From an uncultured Prevotellaceae bacterium (GTDB lineage Bacteria > Bacteroidota > Bacteroidia > Bacteroidales > Bacteroidaceae), in NCBI GenBank assembly GCA_946406585.1, contig CAMJLI010000109.1:1-6809 (forward strand): 6,809 nucleotides of DNA, written 5' to 3'. The notes beneath the pieces are model-generated. The model searched no databases and was not told the origin of the DNA. It was given only the letters and a program-made list of their open reading frames with translations. The position numbers and the translations under genes were made by a program. The first letter of the stretch is position 1; every line of letters starts with the position of its first letter. This document shows positions 1 through 5,690 of this stretch, in pieces.

Positions 1-60
1 TTTGCGACAGTCATCCCAAATCGCGACAAACAAGAAATATCTCTTGAAATCTGTCGCAAA
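1..60. repeat. 10-bp perfect inverted repeat with nested hairpin
   Basis: TTTGCGACAG (1-10) is the exact reverse complement of CTGTCGCAAA (51-60), with 40 bases between. Inside it GCGACA recurs at 23-28 and can also pair with TGTCGC at 52-57, and CAAGA (31-35) pairs with TCTTG (42-46) around a 6-base loop. As RNA, the left arm could therefore form either of two stems with the same right arm. As DNA, the sites could be operator half-sites. No T-run follows on the plus strand, so it is not an ordinary terminator for a gene to the left. The left arm touches the window edge, so the repeat may be longer. TTTGCGAC also resembles the end of a Bacteroidota -7 box (TAnnTTTGCnnC) cut by the edge. Function is unknown. 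Confidence 0.6.
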
Positions 61-129
61 AGAGAGCAAGAACAAGCAAAAAAGGGAAAAAACACAAGGG
101 ATTATTCCACACATATCGACTTTTTTCCA

Positions 130-137
130 TAAATTTG
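130..137 (+). promoter_or_regulatory. Candidate Bacteroidota -7 box for the aldo/keto reductase gene
   Basis: TAAATTTG matches the TAnnTTTG -7 consensus of the Bacteroidota primary sigma factor. It lies about 55 bases before the ATG, giving a leader of roughly 45-50 bases. I see no TTG-type -33 element 19-21 bases upstream, so the call rests on one box in AT-rich sequence. The box overlaps the small palindrome TTTGCAAA (134-141). The preceding stretch (61-100) is purine-rich with A-runs. Confidence 0.4.
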
Positions 138-192
138 CAAAAAGAAAGATATTTATAGCAAATCGAGAACACCTACTAAACAAAAAGCATAT

Positions 193-1317
193 ATGGAAAA
201 CAAGTTGATAGACGACTGCATGAAATTAGGTTTCGGCTTGATGCGCTTGCCAAAAATAGAAGGCAAGCAAGACATTGATGTGGAACATACAAAGCGAATG
301 GTAGATGCCTTTATCGAAGCCGGAGGCAAATATTTCGACACAGCCTTTGTCTATGTCGGTTCGGAGGCGGCTACCAAGGCTGCACTCTGCGACCGCTATC
401 CACGCGAGAGCTATTATTTGGCCGACAAGCTCAATGCCGCCGACTTTGCCTGCAAGAGCGAAGAAGAAGCCAAAGACGAGATAAGGATTAGCTTGGAACG
501 CACCGGAGCCGGGTATTTCGACTTCTACCTGCTTCATGCCATAGATGCACGCAACAAGGAAAAGTACGACAAATATGGCATCTGGGAATACGTAAAGAAA
601 CTGAAAGCAGAGGGGTTGATTCGCCACTTTGGGTTTTCGTTCCACGACACTCCAGAGGTGCTCGACGAAGTGCTTACCGAACATCCTGACGCAGAGTTTG
701 TGCAACTCCAGATAAATTATTCAGACTGGGAAGACCCACTGATATCATCACGCCGCTGTTATGAAATAGCCACCCGACACGGCAAGCCTGTCGTCGTGAT
801 GGAACCCGTGAAGGGCGGCACATTGGCAGACCCTCCTCAAAACGTGAAGGACATTCTGAAAGCAGCTAATCCCGATGCGTCATTTGCCTCTTGGGCTGTC
901 CGTTTTGCAGCATCACTACCCAACGTGATGATGGTGCTTAGCGGCATGTCCAATTGCGAGCAAATGGAAGACAACCTGTCGTATATGCGCCATTTCCGTC
1001 CATTGAGCGATGATGAGCAGGAAATAGTGAAGAAAGCCCAAGAAGGTTTGCTTCAAAACAAAGGCATAGCCTGCACCTCATGCCACTACTGCACACCAGG
1101 TTGTCCGATGGACATTCACATTCCAGAGATATTCTCCGTGATGAACGTCTACAAGATGTACAACGACCTGAATGCAGCCCGCAACGACTACGGTTGGCGC
1201 CCCGGCGGTGAGAAGGCGTCATCATGCATACAATGCGGCCAATGCGAGGATGCGTGCCCCCAGCATCTGCCCATCATCAGTCTGCTTGAAGAAGTGGCAT
1301 CCACCTTGGAAAAATGA
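193..1317 (+). CDS. Aldo/keto reductase with C-terminal 4Fe-4S ferredoxin-like domain
   Basis: This 374-residue cytoplasmic protein is probably an NAD(P)H-linked or ferredoxin-linked oxidoreductase acting on an unknown carbonyl compound. Residues 1-270 are an aldo/keto reductase TIM barrel: the start reads KLGFGLMRLP, and the usual catalytic tetrad is visible as Asp49 (in FDTA), Tyr54, Lys79 (in ADKL) and His115 (in LLHA). The tail holds two four-cysteine motifs, C294-C297-C300-C304-P and C345-C348-C351-C355-P, which fit two [4Fe-4S] clusters. Such reductase-ferredoxin fusions are common in anaerobes and are usually annotated only as iron-sulfur aldo/keto reductases; the natural substrates are mostly unknown. 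The ATG at 193 leaves a short complete N-terminus before the barrel and follows an A-rich leader. The gene appears to stand alone: the next gene is convergent, 27 bases away. Confidence 0.93.
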   Translation: MENKLIDDCMKLGFGLMRLPKIEGKQDIDVEHTKRMVDAFIEAGGKYFDTAFVYVGSEAATKAALCDRYPRESYYLADKLNAADFACKSEEEAKDEIRISLERTGAGYFDFYLLHAIDARNKEKYDKYGIWEYVKKLKAEGLIRHFGFSFHDTPEVLDEVLTEHPDAEFVQLQINYSDWEDPLISSRRCYEIATRHGKPVVVMEPVKGGTLADPPQNVKDILKAANPDASFASWAVRFAASLPNVMMVLSGMSNCEQMEDNLSYMRHFRPLSDDEQEIVKKAQEGLLQNKGIACTSCHYCTPGCPMDIHIPEIFSVMNVYKMYNDLNAARNDYGWRPGGEKASSCIQCGQCEDACPQHLPIISLLEEVASTLEK

Positions 1318-1336
1318 AAGCACCAAAAGAGGCTGT

Positions 1337-1360
1337 ATAAGACGCTATCTTATCATTTTT
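1337..1360 (+). terminator. Possible weak terminator between convergent genes
   Basis: ATAAGA (1337-1342) pairs with TCTTAT (1348-1353) around the 5-base loop CGCTA, and TTTTT follows after CA on the plus strand. It would end the aldo/keto reductase transcript just after its stop. The 6-bp stem has a single G-C pair, so it is weak. The hairpin overlaps the last codons of the convergent glycosidase gene. Read on the minus strand it is followed only by a mixed CTCTTTT stretch, so two-way action is possible but less likely. Confidence 0.35.
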
Positions 1361-2361
1361 CCTACGACGAGCTTGTCGCCACCAAGATCGACTTCAAATA
1401 GGTGCGGGATGCGCACATACCTGCCATTCACGTCCTTATGGCTATGCACAGACATCAGCCATTTGCCTTCAAGTGTCTTGAACAACATGCCATGGCCGAA
1501 GTCAGGAGGAGTTATTGGCTTCTCCTCTTGCACCCATGGACCATCAAGAGTACCCGATTCGGAATAAGCAACGCCTTGAGTGTAAGTGCTGTACACCCAA
1601 CTCGTCCATATCATCCCAAGTCTTCCCGTGCTTGTACGGAAGAGAAAAGGGCCATCAGTCACTTTATTAGGTTTTTCCACACCATCCTCTATTTCCCTGC
1701 TCCAAGGACTATCGCTTGCACGGAACAACACCTTGGGCTCACCCACGCTCCCGCTCAGGTCCCCTTTTAGTTGTATCTTCTCCATCGTGCCGTTCCAATT
1801 GCTCAACCACTCACCACAGAAGACCATGTATGGCAGTCCATCCTTATCCACCCAGAAAGTGCCATCAAGCGTAGGCCGATCGGCAGGCAGGTAAGTCTTG
1901 TCCTTCATGGGCAGGTAAGGTCCGTCAGGCTTGTCGCTCACAAGCACATGGCTTGCACGTCGTTCTATCACGTTTCCCCTAACCACACCTATCTTCACGT
2001 CTCTGTTGGTGAAAGTGGCGAAATAGTAGTATTTCCCGTTGTACTTATGCAGTTCAGCCGCCCATACCATGGGATGGGGCCCCATCCACGACGCAGAGTC
2101 GGTTTTCGTCACCACATAAGGACCTGTCCAGTACTCCAAGTCCTTGCTTGTATAAAGCAAGCCACCCGTTCCTGTCATGTAATACATCTGGGTTGCAGTA
2201 TCGGCAAGAATGGCAGGGTCACTGAGTCGGATCTCGCTCATGTGACGAGTCTTCACTTCCATAGCCCTGCGGTTTTGTCCCAAAGCATTAGAAAAAGGGA
2301 AAAGCATCAAGACAAAGAATACACTCAAGTATTTGGCAAAAGTATCAAAAAACTTAATCAT
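1345..2361 (-). CDS. Exported GH43-type glycoside hydrolase
   Basis: From the ATG at 2361 this is a 338-residue protein. Residues 1-29 look like a signal peptide: a Lys near the start, a hydrophobic core YLSVFFVLMLF, then SNALGQ. The rest reads as a GH43/GH62-type five-bladed beta-propeller: RLSDPA with the likely base Asp48, MVWAAELHKYNGKYYY (98-113, the WAPE-like blade), TLDGTFWVDKDG with the likely pKa-modulating Asp166, VTDGPFLF (234-241) and GHGMLF (289-294). Family members cut arabinose- or xylose-containing plant glycans; the substrate here cannot be read. The usual acid Glu of the EGP motif appears as Asp236. No SusC/SusD genes are in view, so it is not in a visible polysaccharide utilisation locus. 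The reading frame also allows a TTG start at 2382, but the ATG forms a 4-base ATGA overlap with the upstream stop and places the signal peptide well. Confidence 0.86.
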   Translation of the reverse strand: MIKFFDTFAKYLSVFFVLMLFPFSNALGQNRRAMEVKTRHMSEIRLSDPAILADTATQMYYMTGTGGLLYTSKDLEYWTGPYVVTKTDSASWMGPHPMVWAAELHKYNGKYYYFATFTNRDVKIGVVRGNVIERRASHVLVSDKPDGPYLPMKDKTYLPADRPTLDGTFWVDKDGLPYMVFCGEWLSNWNGTMEKIQLKGDLSGSVGEPKVLFRASDSPWSREIEDGVEKPNKVTDGPFLFRTSTGRLGMIWTSWVYSTYTQGVAYSESGTLDGPWVQEEKPITPPDFGHGMLFKTLEGKWLMSVHSHKDVNGRYVRIPHLFEVDLGGDKLVVGKMIR

Positions 2362-3041
2362 ACTATTTTTGCTTTTGGACAATGAGAGCAGATATAATCA
2401 TATACAAAGTCAAAATCTTCATCGCAGACATAGACTCGATTTTTGCCAAAAGGCTCATTCACCTTGATGGTGTTAATCCTACGCAGAGCCTTGACCTTCC
2501 TTACAACAGAGAAATCAGAACTCATGGAGGTGCGACTTGCAGCCAATGCTCCAGACCCCATCACACTTGGTCTGCGTGACAAGAGTCCTGCCATCATGGT
2601 GAGGAAGCCAATCCTTTTTGCAACCTTCTTGGCTTTTGGTGCCTGTTTATGCACCACGCCTTTCTCATCCAAAATGAAATGCACCGTATATACCCACCCC
2701 GACAAGGCAGCATAGAGCAGATAGCCAAGCAAGCCAAGAACAAAAAATATGCCTGCTATAACAGCAACAATATTTATAACATTCCCAAAAGTTTCGAAAT
2801 GCAGTCCTTCAGAACAAGTTTGTATTACAAACAATATTAAGAAGAAGATGACCATGGTCATGCCCAACATCTTGTACACATCAATAAGCACAGATGGGTT
2901 TTTCAACAAGTGAAGGTCGTACATCCAATGGTATTTGCCATCTTCATAAAGTTGCACACGGTAATTGCACTTGATTCTCGGCTTGCGCTTCTTGATTTTC
3001 TTCTCTTCTGCCATAGTCTTATCATGATTATGCCAAGTCAT
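2358..3041 (-). CDS. Unrecognised protein with two membrane segments and a cytoplasmic tail
   Basis: I do not recognise this 227-residue protein by name. It has a strongly basic N-terminus (KKIKKRKPRIK, residues 14-24), a stretch with YEDGKYHWMYDL (32-43), two hydrophobic segments near 55-74 and 88-112, and a soluble tail of about 110 residues with basic patches. By the positive-inside rule both ends should be cytoplasmic. The tail has alternating strand-like segments (VYTVHFILDEKGVVHK; INTIKV; NRVYV) and ends in a helix-like EDFDFVYDYICSHCP, which could be a PH-like domain; this is inference from pattern only. The last region has three cysteines (206, 218, 221). An alternative ATG at 3014 would give 218 residues beginning MAEEKK and is plausible; the longer start has AGAGGA 11 bases upstream. 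Its stop overlaps the start of the glycosidase gene as ATGA, so the two are cotranscribed and probably translationally coupled. Confidence 0.72.
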   Translation of the reverse strand: MTWHNHDKTMAEEKKIKKRKPRIKCNYRVQLYEDGKYHWMYDLHLLKNPSVLIDVYKMLGMTMVIFFLILFVIQTCSEGLHFETFGNVINIVAVIAGIFFVLGLLGYLLYAALSGWVYTVHFILDEKGVVHKQAPKAKKVAKRIGFLTMMAGLLSRRPSVMGSGALAASRTSMSSDFSVVRKVKALRRINTIKVNEPFGKNRVYVCDEDFDFVYDYICSHCPKAKIV

Positions 3042-3231
3042 AGGATTGCCCGTCCTCTATTGATAGGAAACTGTCAATCATCATACAACAGTCGGGCACC
3101 CAAAAAACTTTATAAACTATCTATTTTGCAAAATTAGTCATATATTCCGAAATGTACAAGTTTTTTTGCAAGTAAGAGGGTAATATGAACAATATAATCA
3201 ATGGAAAAATAAAGATTTAGTATCCCCCACA
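3042..3231. other. Intergenic region between the regulator gene and the two-gene operon
   Basis: This 190-base AT-rich gap holds the 3' flank of the AraC-type gene and the upstream region of the membrane protein gene, both read on the minus strand. I see no T-tailed hairpin that would end the regulator transcript. A weak 5-bp pairing (ACTGT 3070-3074 with ACAGT 3088-3092) lies in the presumed leader. No small ORF or RNA gene is convincing. Confidence 0.6.
3129..3159 (-). promoter_or_regulatory. Candidate promoter of the membrane protein-glycosidase operon
   Basis: On the minus strand a -7 box TAATTTTG (3136-3129) fits TAnnTTTG, and a -33-like TTG (3159-3157) lies 20 bases upstream, a suitable spacing for the Bacteroidota primary sigma factor. 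The transcript would begin near 3122, giving a leader of about 80 to 110 bases depending on which start codon is used. The -7 box overlaps the perfect 10-base palindrome TTTTGCAAAA (3124-3133). Confidence 0.5.
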
Positions 3232-4086
3232 TCATGCGCTGCTGCTTTGAAATTGCTTGGGAGTCATTCCTGTCTCTCTCTTGAAAAACTTGTTGAATGC
3301 CGGAGCATTGGGAAAGTTCAGCCGGTCGGCTATTTCATAACTCATCAATCCTGTGGTTTTCAACAACATCTTTGCATGCAGGATAACCGCCCTGTTCACC
3401 CAATACATCACGCTATGACCACTTGTCTTGCTTATCACTGAAGAAAGATGATGCGGAGTGACATTCAACAAGCCGGCATAGAAAGGAATATTCCTTTCTT
3501 GTTCGCAATGCTTGCTCACCAAAGTCTTGAACTGTTGGAAAAGCATTTGTCCTCTTGTAGGTGGCGACTGTGTTGCATTTTGTTTTTCCTTATGTATATA
3601 CTGTATGTTGCTTACGATAGCCTCAACCAGTCTGCAAACAGTGTCATTGCGGAAAGGAACATGGTGTGCGACATCCCATAGCAAGAAAGCCATGCGTAGT
3701 ATTTCCTCATATTCTTCTGGTGTAGTCTTCTGGATGATGTTCTCTTGCACAAAGATTTGGTCTTTAAGAACCATGCCTATGACATACATGTCCTCAGAAC
3801 AATATTTCATCTCCATTATGTTGTCTGGAGCAGTAACAACCACAGTGCCCTTCTCTATCTGATGTTCCTCAAGATTGAGATGAACTTTGGCTCTCCCATC
3901 AAGCACTATCAAGATACGCCCTTCTGGTATGTGATAAAAATGTCCTGCACGAATGAGATTCCCAAGTATGGGAGAGCCGTTGACCACCATGCTGAAAATG
4001 CCATTGCTGAACACTTGGCTTCCTTCGCCACCCACTCCCTTCAGTAAATCTGGATCTACAGCGAAATATCTAATATTCTTGGTCAT
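3232..4086 (-). CDS. AraC-family transcriptional regulator
   Basis: This 284-residue protein is a DNA-binding regulator of the AraC/XylS type. Residues 1-115 look like a cupin-type sensing domain (HIPEGRILIVLDGRAKVHLN, then EKGTVVVTAPDNI). Residues about 185-280 are the double helix-turn-helix: the first around FYAGLLNVTPHHLSSVISKT (202-221), the second SYEIADRLNFPNAPAFNKFF (249-268), followed by KRETGMTPKQF, the family signature end. Length is normal and nothing is missing. It is transcribed away from the TolC/HlyD/ABC operon across a short shared upstream region, the usual layout for a regulator that controls the neighbouring operon. That suggests it activates the efflux genes in response to an effector, but neither effector nor binding site can be read here. 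Confidence 0.93.
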   Translation of the reverse strand: MTKNIRYFAVDPDLLKGVGGEGSQVFSNGIFSMVVNGSPILGNLIRAGHFYHIPEGRILIVLDGRAKVHLNLEEHQIEKGTVVVTAPDNIMEMKYCSEDMYVIGMVLKDQIFVQENIIQKTTPEEYEEILRMAFLLWDVAHHVPFRNDTVCRLVEAIVSNIQYIHKEKQNATQSPPTRGQMLFQQFKTLVSKHCEQERNIPFYAGLLNVTPHHLSSVISKTSGHSVMYWVNRAVILHAKMLLKTTGLMSYEIADRLNFPNAPAFNKFFKRETGMTPKQFQSSSA

Positions 4087-4122
4087 GTTCGTGAAAAATT
4101 ATCTTTTTGTACGATTAATGTG

Positions 4123-4156
4123 CAAATATAGACAATAGAAGCAATTAAACAGCAAG
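4123..4156 (-). promoter_or_regulatory. Candidate promoter of the AraC-type regulator gene
   Basis: On the minus strand TATATTTG (4130-4123) matches the -7 consensus TAnnTTTG. The nearest TTG-type -33 element (4155-4153, within CTTG) is 22 bases away, slightly long. The implied leader is about 30 bases before the ATG at 4086. A second minus-strand match, TAAATTTG (4182-4175), has no -33 element at a suitable distance. The promoter lies back to back with that of the efflux operon, so one bound regulator could affect both. Confidence 0.45.
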
Positions 4157-4228
4157 AAAAACATCAAAATCATACAAATTTATAATAAAAGCACAAGAAT
4201 GGATAATCATAATAGTGCAATAAAATCA

Positions 4229-4236
4229 TATCTTTG
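4229..4236 (+). promoter_or_regulatory. -7 box of the TolC/HlyD/ABC efflux operon
   Basis: TATCTTTG followed by CGAC is a full match to the Bacteroidota -7 element, here in its commonly seen form TATCTTTGC. Transcription would start near 4240-4245. No clear TTG -33 element lies 19-21 bases upstream, which would suit a promoter needing an activator such as the divergent AraC-type protein (inference). The box lies downstream of the first possible ATG (4199) of the following ORF, which argues against that start. Confidence 0.55.
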
Positions 4237-4279
4237 CGACATAAAAAGGGAAAAAGAACAACATCATAAAAAAACGAAG

Positions 4280-5599
4280 ATGACAATTGATATCAACAAA
4301 TTGGCAAAAATGAAAATCGGAAGTTTTTCTGTTGGAAAAGGAATCATGACATTTACCATGCTTTCAATGTCAGTGTTGTCTCCTGCACAGACATTGGAAG
4401 AATGCCAAAATGCGGCTGAGAAGAACTATCCGCTAATCCGACAGTATGAACTCATAGCCAAGACAACAGACCTTACACTATCAAACATCGGCAAGAACTG
4501 GTTGCCGCAAATATCCGCAACTGCACAAGCCACCTACCAGAGCGACGTGGCATCCTTTCCCAACCAAATGCAGGGACTCTACCAGCAGATTGGACTTGAC
4601 ATGAAAGGCTTGAAGAAGGACCAGTATCGAGTGGGTGTGGACATACAGCAGACATTGTATGATGGCGGAATGACAAGCAGCCAGAAAGACATAGCCCGCG
4701 AGCAAGGAAACGTGCAGGCAGCGCAGACCGAGGTCAGCCTCTACCAAATTCGCAAGCGAGTAAACGAGATGTATTTCGGCCTGTTGCTCCTCAACGACCA
4801 AATCACGCTCAATAAAGACTTGCAAGCACTACTTGAAGGCAACGAGAAGAAATTGACCTCAATGGTGAAAAACGGCATTGCTGCTGAGAGCGACCTGAAG
4901 AATGTGAAAGCAGAGCGGCTGAATGTGGTGCAGCAACACACCAACCTGGAGTCGCAGAAGCGAATGCTGCAAACAATGCTCAGCACATTCTGCGGACTGG
5001 AAGTGACACACCCACAGAAGCCGTCCGTCACCGAGCCATCAAGCAACAACAACCGCCCTGAGCTTCATCTGTTTGATGCTCAACTGCGCCTTGCCAATGC
5101 ACAAGAACGAGCCATTGATGCCGCACTAATGCCCAAACTCGGGGTGTTCGCACAGGGATTCTACGGTTATCCCGGTTTCAACATGTTTGAAGACATGATG
5201 AGCCACAAATGGTCGCTCAACGGCATGATAGGAATGCGAATGACATGGAACATTGGAGCCCTTTATACTCGCAAGAACGACAAGACGAAGTTGCAGATAC
5301 AGCGCGACATGACAGAGAACAGCCGCGAGGTGTTTCTTTTCAACAACCGCCTGGAACAGATACAGCAAAACGAGGATGTGATGCGCTACAAGAAACTGAT
5401 GGAAGCCGACAATGAGATCATCACCCTGCGCAGTGCGGTACGCAAGGCTGCAGAATCAAAACTCTCGCACGGCATCATCGATGTAAACGACCTTGTGCGT
5501 GAGATCAACCAAGAGAATTCCGCCAAGGTGCAGCAATCCATCCACGAGATAGAGATGCTAAAGCAGATTTACGACAACAAGTTCACCACCAACCTCTAA
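4280..5599 (+). CDS. TolC-family outer membrane efflux protein
   Basis: From the ATG at 4280 this is a 439-residue outer membrane channel subunit of the TolC type, which would join the inner-membrane exporter and the membrane fusion protein to the outside. A signal peptide is visible (GKGIMTFTMLSMSVLSPAQ, residues 19-37), with likely cleavage after SPA, so that the mature protein begins QTLEECQNAAEKNYPLIRQ, the usual start of this family. Two long helical repeats follow: about 40-235, with the strand-forming QYRVGVDIQQTLYDGG (115-130), and 258-435, with LGVFAQGFYGYPGF (287-300) and MIGMRMTWNIGALY (316-329). The frame is open back to an ATG at 4199, but that start precedes the probable -7 box and adds a polar 27-residue leader (KREKEQHHKK). 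An ATG at 4310 (MKIGSF) is also possible. It is the first gene of the operon; the HlyD gene starts 91 bases later. Confidence 0.9.
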   Translation: MTIDINKLAKMKIGSFSVGKGIMTFTMLSMSVLSPAQTLEECQNAAEKNYPLIRQYELIAKTTDLTLSNIGKNWLPQISATAQATYQSDVASFPNQMQGLYQQIGLDMKGLKKDQYRVGVDIQQTLYDGGMTSSQKDIAREQGNVQAAQTEVSLYQIRKRVNEMYFGLLLLNDQITLNKDLQALLEGNEKKLTSMVKNGIAAESDLKNVKAERLNVVQQHTNLESQKRMLQTMLSTFCGLEVTHPQKPSVTEPSSNNNRPELHLFDAQLRLANAQERAIDAALMPKLGVFAQGFYGYPGFNMFEDMMSHKWSLNGMIGMRMTWNIGALYTRKNDKTKLQIQRDMTENSREVFLFNNRLEQIQQNEDVMRYKKLMEADNEIITLRSAVRKAAESKLSHGIIDVNDLVREINQENSAKVQQSIHEIEMLKQIYDNKFTTNL

Positions 5600-5604
5600 A
5601 CCAA

Positions 5605-5619
5605 GCTGACAATATCAGC
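5605..5619 (+). other. Small stem-loop after the TolC-like gene
   Basis: GCTGA (5605-5609) pairs with TCAGC (5615-5619) around CAATA, just after the stop codon. There is no T-run behind it, so it is not a standard terminator. It might slow 3' decay or partly reduce readthrough into the HlyD gene. It could also be chance. Confidence 0.25.
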
Positions 5620-5628
5620 ATCCCTATC

Positions 5629-5684
5629 ACCCATAAGAAACCACATTGTTATAACACTCACATAACAACCCATAAGAAACCACA
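5629..5684 (+). repeat. Perfect 17-base direct repeat before the HlyD-type gene
   Basis: ACCCATAAGAAACCACA occurs at 5629-5645 and again at 5668-5684, with a 22-base spacer and a 39-base period. The second copy ends 6 bases before the ATG at 5691, so it fills the ribosome-binding position. It may be a simple tandem duplication of the leader (spacer and flanks differ, so only the core is kept) or two binding sites acting on the fusion protein gene. Confidence 0.85.
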
Positions 5685-5690
5685 GACAAC

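Noticed and set aside
2..208. A 68-codon plus-strand ORF through the leader of the reductase gene
   Set aside because: It is Lys/Asn-rich as expected from A-rich noncoding DNA, overlaps the reductase start in another frame, runs through the candidate -7 box and has no recognisable domain.
226..705. A 159-codon minus-strand ORF opposite the reductase gene
   Set aside because: It lies wholly antisense to a well-supported enzyme with conserved catalytic residues and resembles no known protein; it is a codon-bias shadow.
1771..2385. A 204-codon plus-strand ORF opposite the glycosidase gene
   Set aside because: The minus strand encodes a signal peptide and clear GH43-type motifs here; the plus-strand product is low in recognisable features and rich in His and Arg, as expected for an antisense frame.
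3070..3092. ACTGT/ACAGT pairing in the leader of the membrane protein gene
   Set aside because: Only 5 bp with a 13-base loop in AT-rich DNA; easily due to chance.
4175..4182. Second -7 box (TAAATTTG) for the regulator on the minus strand
   Set aside because: No TTG-type -33 element at a suitable spacing, and the box at 4130-4123 is better placed for a short leader.
5605..5619. Rho-independent terminator after the TolC-like gene
   Set aside because: The stem is 5 bp and no T-run follows, and the HlyD gene downstream has no promoter of its own in the gap; readthrough is expected.
5600..5690. CRISPR-like array from the two 17-base repeats
   Set aside because: Only two copies, repeat and spacer too short, no cas genes, and the repeat abuts a start codon.
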